Shown piece by piece: positions 17,666-27,287 of a stretch of 64,000 nt of DNA. Under the pieces are notes generated by a model that saw only the letters and a list, made by a program, of their open reading frames with translations, searched no databases and was not told where the DNA came from. How positions within the stretch are numbered: the stretch's first letter is position 1; each line of letters starts with the position of its first letter. The stretch lies in the NCBI RefSeq assembly GCF_000376385.1, contig NZ_AQWN01000005.1, forward strand, positions 186,001-250,000, read 5' to 3'. Both the position numbers and the translations under genes were made by a program. The DNA is from Desulfurispora thermophila DSM 16022. Its GTDB lineage: Bacteria > Bacillota > Desulfotomaculia > Desulfotomaculales > Desulfurisporaceae.

Positions 17666-17770
17666 CGTCTCGTTTGGCGAACTTGCATAAATAGCTGCAA
17701 CCGGTACTCCAGACGGGCTCGCTCAGGAAAGGCACACCCGCTTCATTTACGTTGGAAATTTTAACCTTGC

Positions 17771-18871
17771 TTATAGCTCGTAGCGGCTGGCCCGCAAAAC
17801 GTCGGCCAGCAGGGCGATGTCGGTGATGTGCTGCAGGACAACGTGACCGGGGAAGGATGCGGGCAGGACAAAGGTCAGGCGGCCCGAGATGATTTTCTTG
17901 TCGTGCTGCATGGCCGTGATCAGGCTGTCCACGGCGATGCCTTCCGGCAGTGTCACCGGCAGGCCGGCCATTTGCAGCAGGTGCTGCAGCCGCCGGGCCT
18001 GCGGCAGGTCCATCATGCCCAGCGCCACGGCCAGCCGGGCGGCCACCATCATGCCGATGGCCACGGCTTCGCCGTGCCGGTAAACCGCGTAATCGGTAAC
18101 CGCTTCCAGGGCATGGCCGGCGGTGTGGCCGAAATTCAAAATGGCCCGCAGGCTTTGTTCGCGTTCGTCCCGGCCCACCACCTGCGCTTTGATGCGGCAG
18201 GATTTTTCCACGGCCACGGCCAGGGCGGCCGGCTCCAGCCGGCCCAGGCGGGACATGTTTTCCTCCAGCCAGACAAAGAATTCCCCGTCGGCAATGACAC
18301 CGTACTTGATCACCTCGGCCAGCCCGGTGCTGATCTCGCGCTTGGGTAGTGTGGTCAGGGTGGCGAGGTCGGCGATCACCAGGCGCGGCTGGTAGAAGGC
18401 CCCGATGATGTTCTTGGCCCCCGGGTGGTTGATGGCCACCTTGCCGCCCACACTGCTGTCCACCTGGGCCAGCAAGGTGGTGGGCAACTGGATGAAGGGC
18501 AGGCCACGCAGGTATGTGGCGGCGAAAAAGCCGGCCAGGTCGCCCACCACACCACCGCCCAGGGCCAGGACGGCGCTCCGGCGGTCCAACCGGGCGGCGA
18601 AAGCGGCATCATAAAGGGCGGCGGCCTGCTCCAGCGTTTTGGCCTGCTCGCCATCCGGGACAAGGGTTCTGGTTACTTTGTATCCGGCCTGCGTGAGTGC
18701 GCTGGCTAAATTTTGCCCGTACAGGGCATCTACGTTCGGATTGGTCACCAGCATGATTTGCCGGCCGATGTCGGCCTGCTGTAGCAGTTCGGGCAACTCG
18801 GCCAGCAGGTGCTGGCCGATGTGGATGGGGTAACTGCGCGGGCCCAGGTCAACGGTTACGGTTGTGCGCAT
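17771..18871 (-). CDS. aroB: 3-dehydroquinate synthase
   Basis: NAD- and metal-dependent second step of the shikimate pathway. Signature regions include ALGGGVVGDLAGFFAATY, PTTLLAQVDSSVGGK and NFGHTAGHALE (metal ligands). About 366 residues, full length. ATG 18871 has GAGAGGT 9 bases upstream. It overlaps aroK and belongs to a minus-strand cluster aroE-aroC-aroK-aroB, transcribed in that order. Confidence 0.97.
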   Translation of the reverse strand: MRTTVTVDLGPRSYPIHIGQHLLAELPELLQQADIGRQIMLVTNPNVDALYGQNLASALTQAGYKVTRTLVPDGEQAKTLEQAAALYDAAFAARLDRRSAVLALGGGVVGDLAGFFAATYLRGLPFIQLPTTLLAQVDSSVGGKVAINHPGAKNIIGAFYQPRLVIADLATLTTLPKREISTGLAEVIKYGVIADGEFFVWLEENMSRLGRLEPAALAVAVEKSCRIKAQVVGRDEREQSLRAILNFGHTAGHALEAVTDYAVYRHGEAVAIGMMVAARLAVALGMMDLPQARRLQHLLQMAGLPVTLPEGIAVDSLITAMQHDKKIISGRLTFVLPASFPGHVVLQHITDIALLADVLRASRYEL

Positions 18872-19412
18872 GAACAAAACCTCTCATTTGCAGCTGGTGG
18901 AGGATTTTCTCCACTGTGCTGTCGGCGTTTTCTCCGGCCTCCACCGGAATGATGATGTCCGCCGCCTGCTGGTAGAGGGGGCGGCGTTCCGCCAGCAGGC
19001 GGGCGGCTGTGGCCGCCGGGTCGGGGCTGGCATTTAACAGGGGGCGGTTTTTTTTGCCGGCCAATCGTTTCAGGAGCAGTTCCAGGGGCGGGTCCAGCAG
19101 GACCAGCAGGCTGCTCCTTTTTAAGTTTTCGATATTGCGCGGGTTTAGGACAACGCCGCCGCCGGTGGCGATGACCGTGTGGCGGGCGGCGGCCAGCTTG
19201 CTTATGAGGAGCGCCTCCTCCCCCCGGAACCTGGCCTCGCCGTATTTGCGGAAAATTTCCCGCACGGGCAGACCCAGCAGCTCTTCGATCATCCGGTCGG
19301 TATCCAGAAATTGCATGTTCAACCGCCGGGCCAGTCTTTTGCCGGCGGTGGTTTTACCGCTGCCCATGAAGCCCAGCAGGGCGATGTTGGTCCTTGCATC
19401 GGGTGTGTTCAT
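18849..19412 (-). CDS. aroK: shikimate kinase
   Basis: Phosphorylates shikimate at O3. P-loop [11 protein letters not shown], the shikimate-binding DTDRMIEE and FRGEEA, and TGGGVV are all present. 187 residues. Its 3' end overlaps the start of aroB and its 5' end touches aroC, showing translational coupling within the aro operon. Confidence 0.96.
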   Translation of the reverse strand: MNTPDARTNIALLGFMGSGKTTAGKRLARRLNMQFLDTDRMIEELLGLPVREIFRKYGEARFRGEEALLISKLAAARHTVIATGGGVVLNPRNIENLKRSSLLVLLDPPLELLLKRLAGKKNRPLLNASPDPAATAARLLAERRPLYQQAADIIIPVEAGENADSTVEKILHQLQMRGFVHAHNRNR

Positions 19413-20578
19413 GGAAGATTCCTTTCTCCGGTCCGCCGGCGGTAGTCGTTAAAGCGCGCGGTCACTTCGTCCCAGGTGTCGCCGCCCGTCTGCTCCAGCA
19501 CCACCCGGGCGATTTCCCAGGCTACAGCGGCCTCACCCACCACGCAGGCGGCCGGCACGGCGCAGACATCGGAACGCTCTTTGCTGGCCTGCACCGGCTC
19601 TCTGGTCAGTAAATCCACGCTGCGCAGCGGTCGCATCAGTGTGGGGATGGGCTTCATGGCCGCCTGGATGAGCAGGGGCTCGCCGTTGGTCATGCCGCCC
19701 TCCAGACCGCCGGCGTTGTTGGTTTGCCGGTAAAAGCCCCGTTCCGGGCTGTAAAAGATCTCATCGTGTACCTGGGATCCGGGCCGCCGGGCGGCGGCAA
19801 AGCCGGCGCCGATTTCCACCCCTTTGATGGCCGGAATACTCATCAGGGCGGCGGCCAGGATACCGTCCAGGCGCCGGTCGTAGTGGACGTAGCTGCCCAG
19901 GCCGGGCGGCAGGCCGGTTACGGTGATGGCAAAGGTACCGCCCAGTGTATCGCCCTGCTCCCGGGCTTGCTCAATTGCCCCCCGCATGGCTTGTTCCGCC
20001 TCAGGGTCGGCGCAAAAAAGAGGTGAGGATTGAACCGCCCGGCGCAGTTCCGCAGGCGGCAGGTCGAGGGGGGGGATGGAGACGGGGCCGATGCCCGTAA
20101 CCTGTCCGGCCACCTGCACTCCCAGTTCCTCCAGCAGAGCGGCGGCCACCGCCCCGGCCGCCACCCGGGCGGCCGTTTCCCGCGCGCTGGCCCTTTCCAG
20201 CACGTTGCGCATATCCCCATGGCCGTATTTGAGCGCTCCGGCCAGGTCGGCGTGGCCGGGACGGGGAGCGGTCACCCGGCGGGATTCCAGGTCGGCGTCC
20301 CGTGCCGGGGACATAATGGTGGCCCAGTTGGCATGATCCCGGTTGGTGATCTGCAGGCCGACCGGGCTGCCCAGAGTGCGGCCGCCGCGCAGGCCGGCCA
20401 GGATGCTGACAGTGTCCTTCTCTATGCTCATGCGCCCGCCCCGCCCGAAACCGTGCTGGCGGCGGGCCAGAAATTGGTTGATATACTCTTGCGCCAGCGG
20501 CAGGCCGGCCGGCAGCCCTTCAATGATCACCAGCAAGGCCGGGCCGTGTGATTCACCGGCGGTTAAAAAGCGCAACAT
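19409..20578 (-). CDS. aroC: chorismate synthase
   Basis: FMN-dependent last step of the shikimate pathway. It starts [16 protein letters not shown], a typical N-terminus, and contains the signatures [18 protein letters not shown]-type residues and [17 protein letters not shown] 20578 is chosen because AAGGAGAT lies just upstream and upstream codons in the frame do not look coding. About 389 residues. Confidence 0.97.
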   Translation of the reverse strand: MLRFLTAGESHGPALLVIIEGLPAGLPLAQEYINQFLARRQHGFGRGGRMSIEKDTVSILAGLRGGRTLGSPVGLQITNRDHANWATIMSPARDADLESRRVTAPRPGHADLAGALKYGHGDMRNVLERASARETAARVAAGAVAAALLEELGVQVAGQVTGIGPVSIPPLDLPPAELRRAVQSSPLFCADPEAEQAMRGAIEQAREQGDTLGGTFAITVTGLPPGLGSYVHYDRRLDGILAAALMSIPAIKGVEIGAGFAAARRPGSQVHDEIFYSPERGFYRQTNNAGGLEGGMTNGEPLLIQAAMKPIPTLMRPLRSVDLLTREPVQASKERSDVCAVPAACVVGEAAVAWEIARVVLEQTGGDTWDEVTARFNDYRRRTGERNLP

Positions 20579-20594
20579 GGTTTGCCATCTCCTT

Positions 20595-21506
20595 TTATTT
20601 CTGAAGTCCGAAGTCTGACGACTGATGACTGTTGAGCAGCGCCCGGCGCATGGCCGATACGGGTGCCGGTTGCCCCGTCCACAGTTCCCAGGCCAGCACC
20701 CCCTGGTAGAGCAGCATCCCCAGACCGTTTTCAACTCTGGCCCCGCGGGCGGCGGCCTTTTGCAGGAAGACCGTGCAGGGGGGATTGTAAATAATGTCCA
20801 CCACCAGATGGGCAGGTGTTACAAGGTCAAAGGGAAAGGGCGGAAAGCGGTCCCAGTGCGGGTTCATGCCCAGCGGGGTAGTCTGTACTATCAGCGTGGC
20901 TGCCGGCAAGGCGGTGATCCAGGCGCCGGTTACTGACCGGTCATCACCACCATACCAGGGCAGGGTGGCCGTGCGGTTCGGAAAATGGCGGGCGAGATTC
21001 CGGGCCAGGTGCTGGCTTTTTTCCGGGTTGCGGCCGCTGATCCAGAGAAAATCCAGCCCATCTTGCAGCAGGCTGACAGCCACGGCCCGGGCGGCGCCGC
21101 CGTTGCCCAGCAAGATTGCGCATTTGCCGGCCGGGCAAAAATCCAGGTCACGCTGTAAAAAAAGGGCGAAGCCCGGGCTGTCGGTGTTGTAGCCCCTTAG
21201 TTTGCCTTCCCGGTTGAGCACGGTATTAACGGCACCGCTGAGGCGGGCGGACTGATCCAGCTCGTCCAGGTGGGCCAGGGCGGCCTCTTTGTGGGGGATG
21301 GTCAGGTTGATGCCGGGCATGTCCAGGGCCCGCACTGCGGCCAGAGCGTCAGCCAGTGCGGCCGGCTTGACCGGCCAGGCGGCGTAAATCCAATTTAAAC
21401 CGGCCTGGGCAAAGGCGGCGTTGTGCATGGCCGGCGAGAGGGTGTGCTCCACCGGGTAGCCGAACAAACCGGTCACTCTGGTTTTTCCGTTGATGGGTAA
21501 TGGCAT
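20595..21506 (-). CDS. aroE: shikimate dehydrogenase
   Basis: NADPH-dependent reduction of 3-dehydroshikimate. [17 protein letters not shown] at the N-terminus, the catalytic lysine in [10 protein letters not shown], and the nucleotide loop [11 protein letters not shown] are clear. 303 residues. First gene of the minus-strand aro cluster, starting 4 bp after yqeG, so probably co-transcribed with it. Confidence 0.96.
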   Translation of the reverse strand: MPLPINGKTRVTGLFGYPVEHTLSPAMHNAAFAQAGLNWIYAAWPVKPAALADALAAVRALDMPGINLTIPHKEAALAHLDELDQSARLSGAVNTVLNREGKLRGYNTDSPGFALFLQRDLDFCPAGKCAILLGNGGAARAVAVSLLQDGLDFLWISGRNPEKSQHLARNLARHFPNRTATLPWYGGDDRSVTGAWITALPAATLIVQTTPLGMNPHWDRFPPFPFDLVTPAHLVVDIIYNPPCTVFLQKAAARGARVENGLGMLLYQGVLAWELWTGQPAPVSAMRRALLNSHQSSDFGLQK

Positions 21507-21509
21507 GAA

Positions 21510-22025
21510 TTATCGCCTCCCACTGGCCAGGCGGCGCCGGTACAGGGCCAGCACTATTTTTTCCAGCCGGCGGCTGATCAGCTGGGTGGCCCAGTACTCT
21601 TTGCCGGGCAGTGGTGTAACCAGGATGGTGTAAAGGCCCAGCCGGTTGCCGCCCAGTATGTCTGTAAAAATCTGGTCCCCCACTACGGCTGTTTGTTCAG
21701 GTGTCACTCCCAGCAGGCGCATGGCCTTTAAAAAGGGTTTCTTGCGCGGCTTAATGGCCCGGTGGACAGTGGAGATGCCCAGCTGGCCGGCCAGTGCTCC
21801 CACCCGCTCTGGATAGTTGTTGGAAACCAGACAGGTTTTAAAGCCACGCCGGGCCAGCCGGTCAAAAAAATTGATTATTTCGGGTGGCAGGTGGTCCTGG
21901 TCACGGGGAACAATCGTATTGTCCAGGTCAAAAAGCAGCGCTTTAATGCCGCGTTTTTCCAGTTCCGCCAGGTTGATTTGCTGTACCGAGGCCACGTGCT
22001 GCCGGGGGAAAAGTAGGTTCAGCAT
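21510..22025 (-). CDS. YqeG family HAD-IIIA phosphatase
   Basis: 171 residues. HAD motif I is FDLDNTIV, motif II SNN, the lysine region IKPRKKP and motif III GDQIFTDILG. YqeG phosphatases are conserved in Firmicutes, usually next to aroE or yqeH; the substrate is unknown (PGP-like activity has been proposed for relatives). It is directly upstream of aroE on the same strand. Confidence 0.9.
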   Translation of the reverse strand: MLNLLFPRQHVASVQQINLAELEKRGIKALLFDLDNTIVPRDQDHLPPEIINFFDRLARRGFKTCLVSNNYPERVGALAGQLGISTVHRAIKPRKKPFLKAMRLLGVTPEQTAVVGDQIFTDILGGNRLGLYTILVTPLPGKEYWATQLISRRLEKIVLALYRRRLASGRR

Positions 22026-22084
22026 TGCTTCACCTCAAACTGTTGCTGGGGCAAAATTTTGCCCTTGCTCGCTGTGGACAAACA

Positions 22085-22690
22085 TTACGCCTTAAGGTCG
22101 GGGTACAGGGCGCAAAACCTGTCCCAGTCCGCCGGGGTATTGATGTTGAAAAAAGCCCTGTCCGGTGGGGCGAAGCGGGAGATTTCCTCTGCGGTCAGAT
22201 ACCTCGCCCGCACCCGGGGGAAAAAGCTGGTGATTTTGTAACGACCCTGGTTGAGCGCCTGTTCTATGAAGGGCAGGCAACTCCTGTGATAAAAGGCGCA
22301 GAGGGGCTCCAGGTAATCGCCCACCCGGGGAACGACCAGATCAAAGTTGCTGCAGTTGCAAATGTAGCGGATCAGCTCGGGCGGTACCAGAGGCATGTCG
22401 CAGCCGATGACAAAAACCCCTCGACCGGCGCATAGCTTTAAAGCGGCGTGGATACCGGCCAGCGGTCCGCAGCCGGGAAAAAAATCGTCAATTACCGGCA
22501 GACCGGTATGGTACGCGGCCGCCTGGCTGCCGGATAGGACCACGTGTTGGAAAACGCTGCGTAATTTGTTCAGCATTATTTCCAGCAGGCTCTGTTGCTG
22601 AACGGTGAGTGTGGCCTTATTCCGCCCCATGCGCCGGCTCTGGCCGCCGGCCAGGATCACTCCGGTGATGCTTTGCAGTTGCTCGTTCAT
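22085..22690 (-). CDS. mobA: molybdenum cofactor guanylyltransferase
   Basis: Transfers GMP to molybdopterin to give the guanine dinucleotide cofactor. N-terminal LAGGQSRRMGRNKA is the nucleotidyltransferase signature; GCDMPLV carries the metal-binding Asp; the C-terminus has INTPADW. 201 residues. Its 5' end overlaps the 3' end of cobK by 74 bp in another frame, a long overlap, so co-translation is likely. Confidence 0.93.
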   Translation of the reverse strand: MNEQLQSITGVILAGGQSRRMGRNKATLTVQQQSLLEIMLNKLRSVFQHVVLSGSQAAAYHTGLPVIDDFFPGCGPLAGIHAALKLCAGRGVFVIGCDMPLVPPELIRYICNCSNFDLVVPRVGDYLEPLCAFYHRSCLPFIEQALNQGRYKITSFFPRVRARYLTAEEISRFAPPDRAFFNINTPADWDRFCALYPDLKA

Positions 22691-23516
22691 TTTTCCTCCG
22701 CGCCAGCCAGTCCAACAACTCTGCCTGTGTGTAAACAGTGGGTTGCCGGCTGTTATCAGTGGTTCTTTTTATTAATATAACCGGTATTTGCAGGGCCAGG
22801 GCAGCTTTGATCTTGTTTTCCGTCCCGCCGGTCGGACCGCTGTCGCGGGTAACCACGATACCGGCCCTGTAAGCCTGAAAGATGGCCTGGTTGAAACGGG
22901 TGGAAAAAGGCCCCTGCATAGCCACAATATCGCGGGGCAGCAGGCCCAGATCCTGGCATTTTTTGATAATGTGGTGCTGGGGCAGCACACGGACTATAAT
23001 CCTCCGGCCTTTGAGCAGCGGGGATTTGATGAACATTTCCAGGTTGTGGCTGCCTGTGGTGAGAAAAATATTGCCGCTTTTGGCGGCAGCTTGCCGGATG
23101 GCTTCCTCCCAGGAGTATACCGGCAAAATCAGCGGGCTTTCCGGCAGGGGGGTTTCCTGCCGCTGGTAGCGGCAAAAAACAATATTATTCTCCGCGGCAG
23201 CCCGGGCCAGTTGCCGGGCGTGTTCGCCGTTAGAGGGGTGGGTAGCGTCAATTACGGCGGCAAATTGCTTTTGTTCCAGCAGTTTTTGTGCTTCTGTCCA
23301 GCTTTCCAGCACCAGTTCGGCCTGGCTGGCCAGCTGGCTGCCATAGCCGGACCGGGTGAGCGCCGCCACCGCATAACCATGTTGCTGCAGAACGCTGATT
23401 AGGGCAAAGGATTCACCTGTACCGCAGATAAGCAGGAGCAATTTATCACCACGCCTGTCCGGTTCATAATTATAAACAATTTCTCCTCCGGACAGCATTT
23501 TCCTGCCGCTACTCAC
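22617..23516 (-). CDS. cobK: precorrin-6A/cobalt-precorrin-6A reductase
   Basis: NAD(P)H-dependent reductase of the cobalamin ring pathway. LLLICGTGES near the N-terminus, IDATHPSNGEHARQL and RDSGPTGGTENKIKAA are family signatures. 299 residues, with a GTG start overlapping the sigK stop codon (GTGA). No other cob/cbi genes are in the window. The C-terminal 25 residues are encoded within the mobA overlap and are Arg-rich, so they may be a lengthened tail. Confidence 0.88.
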   Translation of the reverse strand: MSSGRKMLSGGEIVYNYEPDRRGDKLLLLICGTGESFALISVLQQHGYAVAALTRSGYGSQLASQAELVLESWTEAQKLLEQKQFAAVIDATHPSNGEHARQLARAAAENNIVFCRYQRQETPLPESPLILPVYSWEEAIRQAAAKSGNIFLTTGSHNLEMFIKSPLLKGRRIIVRVLPQHHIIKKCQDLGLLPRDIVAMQGPFSTRFNQAIFQAYRAGIVVTRDSGPTGGTENKIKAALALQIPVILIKRTTDNSRQPTVYTQAELLDWLARRKNERATAKHHRSDPGRRPEPAHGAE

Positions 23517-23883
23517 TTTTTGTCGCGGTTTTCTCCAGCCAATAGTTCTATCAGATGCTTAATGGCGCGCTTTTCAATCCTGGAAACATAGGAGCGGGAA
23601 ATATTCAACTCCCGGGCAATTTCCCGCTGGGTTCTGGTGCCGGCCGGCGTCAGCCCAAAGCGCATTTCCAGCACCATTCTTTCCCGCTCGGGCAGCGTGG
23701 AGATCATTGTTAACAGGCGATTGAGCTCCAGCTTGTTTTCCACCAGTTCGCCGACAATCTCTCCATGGGTACCCAGGACATCCAGCAGTATTATTTCGTT
23801 CCCCTCTTTGTCTACGCCCACCGTGTCGTAGATGGAGACCTCAACGCGGTTTTTTTTGTTGCTGCGCAAGAACATCAGAATTT
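23513..23883 (-). CDS. sigK: sigK, 3' part (C-terminal part of sporulation sigma factor K)
   Basis: Encodes region 2.4 to region 4 of the mother-cell sigma factor: EILMFLRSNKK, then DKEGNEIILLDVLG, then the region 4 HTH QREIARELNISRSYVSRIEKR. No start codon with a ribosome site exists at the 5' side; upstream residues come from the inserted element. The missing N-terminal part is found at 62,440-62,779 on the same strand, ending in CVENDMLM. Joining the two across the shared E/D-x-L-M codons restores a normal SigK. The gene is therefore split by an insertion, not dead. Confidence 0.93.
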
Positions 23884-23904
23884 CCGAGAATATGACTGAA
23901 CCCA
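23873..23904. other. left attachment site of the sigK element (attL)
   Basis: Here the sigK codons E-I-L-M meet foreign DNA. The element side carries TATGACTGAACCCA (23891-23904), nearly the inverse of TGGGGTCAGTCATA at the right end (62,419-62,432). On excision the two arms come together as an inverted repeat around the crossover, expected within GAA/GAC (TC at 23883-23884). Confidence 0.75.
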
Positions 23905-23924
23905 AGCAATGTACATAAGCCGAA

Positions 23925-23996
23925 AAAGCCGGAAAATATCCGGCTTTGTTGAAATACAAGATTTGCCGGAGCATACCCCTCCGGCTTTTTTGTTTT
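23925..23996 (+). terminator. two tandem GC-rich hairpins at the element's left end
   Basis: AAAGCCGG/CCGGCTTT (23925-23947) and GCCGGA/TCCGGC plus a T run (23965-23997). The second is a good plus-strand terminator; the first also reads as one on the minus strand. Because arms of both hairpins can cross-pair (all are CCGG based), an attenuator ahead of the next gene is possible. Confidence 0.6.
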
Positions 23997-24076
23997 TGGG
24001 GCCTAATTGCGTAGCCCCGAAAACAAAACGCCACTCGCCAGCGAGGGCGTGTGGCAGAAAGGATGAACTCAAGATC

Positions 24077-25390
24077 ATGTTAACGGAAAATGGAATCATT
24101 GTCAACCAGGAATTAACAGAAGCCAGCAACATTTTACAGGATGGCCGGCGTAAAAACTGGTTCTGGGATTATAACGACATATTTGGCTCTAACCTTTCAG
24201 CCAATGCCATGCTGGTTAGATTATATCTGGCCAGGTGTGCCAATGGAGACCGTCAGGCCTGGCCATCTTTGAATACCATAGCCAGGAACTGCAAAATCAG
24301 TAAGCCAACGGTTATCAAAGCTCTCAGGGAGATGGAGGAAAAAGGTTGGCTGAAAAAGATAATTCGTCAGCGTCCCAGTCAGGAATACGAAACAACAGTG
24401 TACATTCTTCTGGATGCGCCAACTCCCAACCCCAGCCAGGATACAGAAGGCGGCAATGGGGGTAGTAAAGCAGATTTACCACCGGTAAAAAATATCACCA
24501 GTGCACCTGGTGAGGGGGTAGTGAAAAACTGCAGGGGGGTGGTAAACGACGTTTACCACGTAGTAAAGCAGGTTGACCCAAACAATACCCATAGAACAAT
24601 ACTAAAAGATCTAGATCAGGAGGATCTGTTGTTTGCTTCTTCACTACGCTCAGAAGCAAACAACAGCGCAGCGGCAAATGCCGCTGCGGCTGGCAGCCGG
24701 TCCGGTTCAAAAACAGATGCAAAAAATGTCGAAGAGGTAAACAAGAAATTTCACCGTAAAAGCAATCAGTCTGTATCTCAACCTGTAACCATACAACCAG
24801 TCAACAATAGTCCCGAAACCACCGTAGCCGGTAACACAGCAAACCAAAGCGATAGCCGCACACAAGCGGGCGTAGCCAACAAAGTAGTGGTCGCAAATAC
24901 ACCGGTGGTGGATAATACCGACCAGCAACCAGCAATCAATCCGGATAGCCGCTCCGAAACAGCGGGTGGTTCAGACACAGCCGGGGATACAGCCATCAAG
25001 CCGCCCACCAACAAAGAGCTAATTGCCGAACTGACCAGAGAATACCGCAGCATAGAAGGCATAACCCCTGCCAAAGGGGACTACGCCCTCATCGGGGCCT
25101 TGTATAACCTCTATGGGTACGATCAGGTACTGGAAGCCATCAACGAACTCAGGTTGGCCATGTCCATCCAGGAGATCCGAAAGCCGATTGCTTACCTTAA
25201 GGCAGTAACCCGCGCAATGGGAGAGCGCAGCGCAAGCCAAAACCTGCTCTGGTTTGGATCGGAAAATAGCGGGAGTAGTATGCCCAAAATCAGTCAGGGT
25301 AAAAGATATGACCATAATATAACCCAGTGGCATAGCGAGGAAGAAAAGCGCAGAAAAAGAGAATTGCTGGAATCCTTATACATGAATTGA
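24077..25390 (+). CDS. HTH replication-initiator-like protein
   Basis: About 437 residues. The N-terminal winged-helix region resembles HTH_36 replication proteins of phages and plasmids (AWPSLNTIARNCKISKPTVIKALREMEEKGW). A long Asn/Ser/Thr/Ala-rich linker follows, then a C-terminal helical domain (EYRSIEGITPAKGDYALIGA). Likely the element's replication or DnaD-like helper protein; catalytic motifs are absent, so the call is by architecture only. Start ATG 24077 is the first plausible start, though its ribosome site is weak (AAAGGA, long spacing). Confidence 0.65.
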   Translation: MLTENGIIVNQELTEASNILQDGRRKNWFWDYNDIFGSNLSANAMLVRLYLARCANGDRQAWPSLNTIARNCKISKPTVIKALREMEEKGWLKKIIRQRPSQEYETTVYILLDAPTPNPSQDTEGGNGGSKADLPPVKNITSAPGEGVVKNCRGVVNDVYHVVKQVDPNNTHRTILKDLDQEDLLFASSLRSEANNSAAANAAAAGSRSGSKTDAKNVEEVNKKFHRKSNQSVSQPVTIQPVNNSPETTVAGNTANQSDSRTQAGVANKVVVANTPVVDNTDQQPAINPDSRSETAGGSDTAGDTAIKPPTNKELIAELTREYRSIEGITPAKGDYALIGALYNLYGYDQVLEAINELRLAMSIQEIRKPIAYLKAVTRAMGERSASQNLLWFGSENSGSSMPKISQGKRYDHNITQWHSEEEKRRKRELLESLYMN

Positions 25391-25546
25391 TATCTCTGAA
25401 TCGCTGTACATAATGATTGAATCGCATGAGAAAGTTTCGGCGTCTAGTGCTATGTAAAATTAATAAAGCTTGAGGGAAAAAAGAAAAAGGTTGTTTTTGG
25501 AATTGTTATAATGTAAAATAATGTCGAACTTGTATAATACTAAATA

Positions 25547-25641
25547 AACCTGTAACGACAAAGGCAAACCTGTCGAAAGGCAGGGACGCAAAGCCACGGG
25601 CCTAAGTCCGCATTGCGGATATGGTAGCCGGGTTGCCGGTA
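25547..25641 (+). promoter_or_regulatory. cyclic di-GMP-I riboswitch (GEMM-I aptamer)
   Basis: The conserved GEMM-I core is readable in order: AGGCAAACC, a GAAA tetraloop capping P2, GGGACGCAAAGCCACGGGCC then TAAG, a variable P3 stem GTCCGCATTGCGGAT, and ATGGTAGCCGGGTTGCCGG (tetraloop-receptor side). P1 forms between about 25547-25555 and 25632-25640. It senses the second messenger c-di-GMP. It is followed by an intrinsic terminator (25677-25708), giving a transcriptional switch for the CBS/HD gene downstream. Confidence 0.9.
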
Positions 25642-25676
25642 GGTGATTGCAACAGGTAGAGGCAGCAGGTATGTTA

Positions 25677-25708
25677 AGGTGACCGGCTTAGGCAGGGTCA
25701 CCTTTTTT
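25677..25708 (+). terminator. expression-platform terminator of the riboswitch
   Basis: AGGTGACC/GGGTCACCT stem with six T directly downstream of the c-di-GMP aptamer. Confidence 0.85.
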
Positions 25709-25886
25709 GTACCCTTTATCGCTAGCTATTGATGTCAAGTACCCGAGAAGTAGTCAAGTTTTTATGCATCTTTGCTAACGCAACTGATGACGAAAACGAA
25801 ATTAGAATATGATCGAAAAAATAAAATGGGTTATGATGGGTAGATAAATCTTTGTGTTTTTAGGTTGTGGTGGGAGGGATAAGAGA

Positions 25887-26993
25887 ATGTCTGTTTTTAG
25901 GCATAATGGTGTGCCCAGCATAAAAATTGGGGCCTGTATCGAAGAAGCTGTCGATGTAATGATTGACCAGGGATGTTTTGTTCTGCAAGTAACGGATGAG
26001 AAAGGGGATCCGGTGGGTTGGCTGAACTGCCTTGATATTTTGCGGAGCTTTATAAGCGACTCTGGTGTGACAGAGATTGGGAAAAATAGTGTAAGAAATC
26101 TGATGCGTGCAATTGTGAATGATGGCTGCCTGGACGTTGGTAAGGGGCCATTTAATGAAAATTTATGGGATAGAAAGAAAGACAAACGCGCGTACGAAAC
26201 TAGCGGTTTAACTGTTGGTGGTTTGTTATCACAATGGTTGATGCTGCAAGCATTCCAGGCCAAAGCAAAAGAACATGAGTTGAGAAAGAAAGCTGAGGTT
26301 CGGCTTAAACGGCTTTCACGAGCACAACAAAACTTAGAAATGGCTTTGTTATACCTTTTTGCCGACTTTAGGGTGGTAAATCAGCTTAAATCCATAGTGG
26401 AGTACCAGGACGAGTACGATCCGGTTTCGGGAAAAATCAGGGTCCGTGGTGTGATAAAAGCCGGGGGGTACATACACGTAGTAAACATATTACGGCTGAT
26501 GGCGGATTTATGGGGGAAGGGGTTGCTAGATCTCACTGGTATACATAAACAGACGTTAATCAAAACTGCCATTTTTCATGACCTTTCTAAAATTCAGCCT
26601 CAATTGAAGGTGGGGGAAATTGTTAATCCTCTGGAAGCATTTGAGCCGGGGAAAACTCATGCTTTTCGCAGTGCTTCGGTAGCTCACAGGTTATTCAACT
26701 TGGATGAAAATTCAATTTACCTTATCAAATATCACCACCATGCCGAAGAGGAACTACCGAACGATTTTCCACCCGCCCTCTTGCCTATGCACAGGCTTTT
26801 CCGGCTATTGGATGGGCTATCTGCTGGGATAACCCGGCGGGGTTCCAAGGTAAACCTAAAGGTTAAAGGTAGCTTACTGGAAGTGTGGGAGAAGAGTATT
26901 CACCCATCTTACAACCGCCACCTTAAGATGGATTTGTGCTCGGGAATAGTGGAGGTGCAATCGCTAAATCATTGGGCTGACAGTAGATACTGA
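25887..26993 (+). CDS. CBS-domain plus HD-type phosphohydrolase-like protein
   Basis: About 368 residues. The N-terminal part (to about residue 70) resembles a CBS domain; a coiled stretch follows; the C-terminal part has HD-domain features (IFHDLSKI, then KYHHHAEEELP). It could be a nucleotide-sensing phosphodiesterase, but the canonical HD-GYP GYP motif is absent. Start ATG 25887 has GGGAGGG 8 bases upstream. The c-di-GMP riboswitch and terminator upstream imply control by c-di-GMP. Confidence 0.7.
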   Translation: MSVFRHNGVPSIKIGACIEEAVDVMIDQGCFVLQVTDEKGDPVGWLNCLDILRSFISDSGVTEIGKNSVRNLMRAIVNDGCLDVGKGPFNENLWDRKKDKRAYETSGLTVGGLLSQWLMLQAFQAKAKEHELRKKAEVRLKRLSRAQQNLEMALLYLFADFRVVNQLKSIVEYQDEYDPVSGKIRVRGVIKAGGYIHVVNILRLMADLWGKGLLDLTGIHKQTLIKTAIFHDLSKIQPQLKVGEIVNPLEAFEPGKTHAFRSASVAHRLFNLDENSIYLIKYHHHAEEELPNDFPPALLPMHRLFRLLDGLSAGITRRGSKVNLKVKGSLLEVWEKSIHPSYNRHLKMDLCSGIVEVQSLNHWADSRY

Positions 26994-27200
26994 TACCCGA
27001 TAGAAGGATTACCTATTGCACGCCGGTATGGTTTCAAACAGCCAAGAAATGCGAGAGTCCTCTTCAACACTCTTCAACAATTTTTATTATGCCTATGTTG
27101 TGCTTGTGGCTTAGGCATCTAATTTAAAACTATTCTGCCTTGTAGCAAAAGGAAACCTCTTTAGGGAATTGGTTGGATGTTTCCTTTGTGTTGGGTAGCA

Positions 27201-27236
27201 AAAAGTTCCGATAAGACCACTTGTCGGAACTTTTTT
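27201..27236 (+). terminator. strong intrinsic terminator
   Basis: AAAAGTTCCGA/TCGGAACTTTT perfect 11-bp stem with a T run; may work in both directions. Confidence 0.8.
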
Positions 27237-27287
27237 ATTCCATGCCCAAGACCAGAACCGGCAAAAAATGCGGAGGTGATATTCCCT

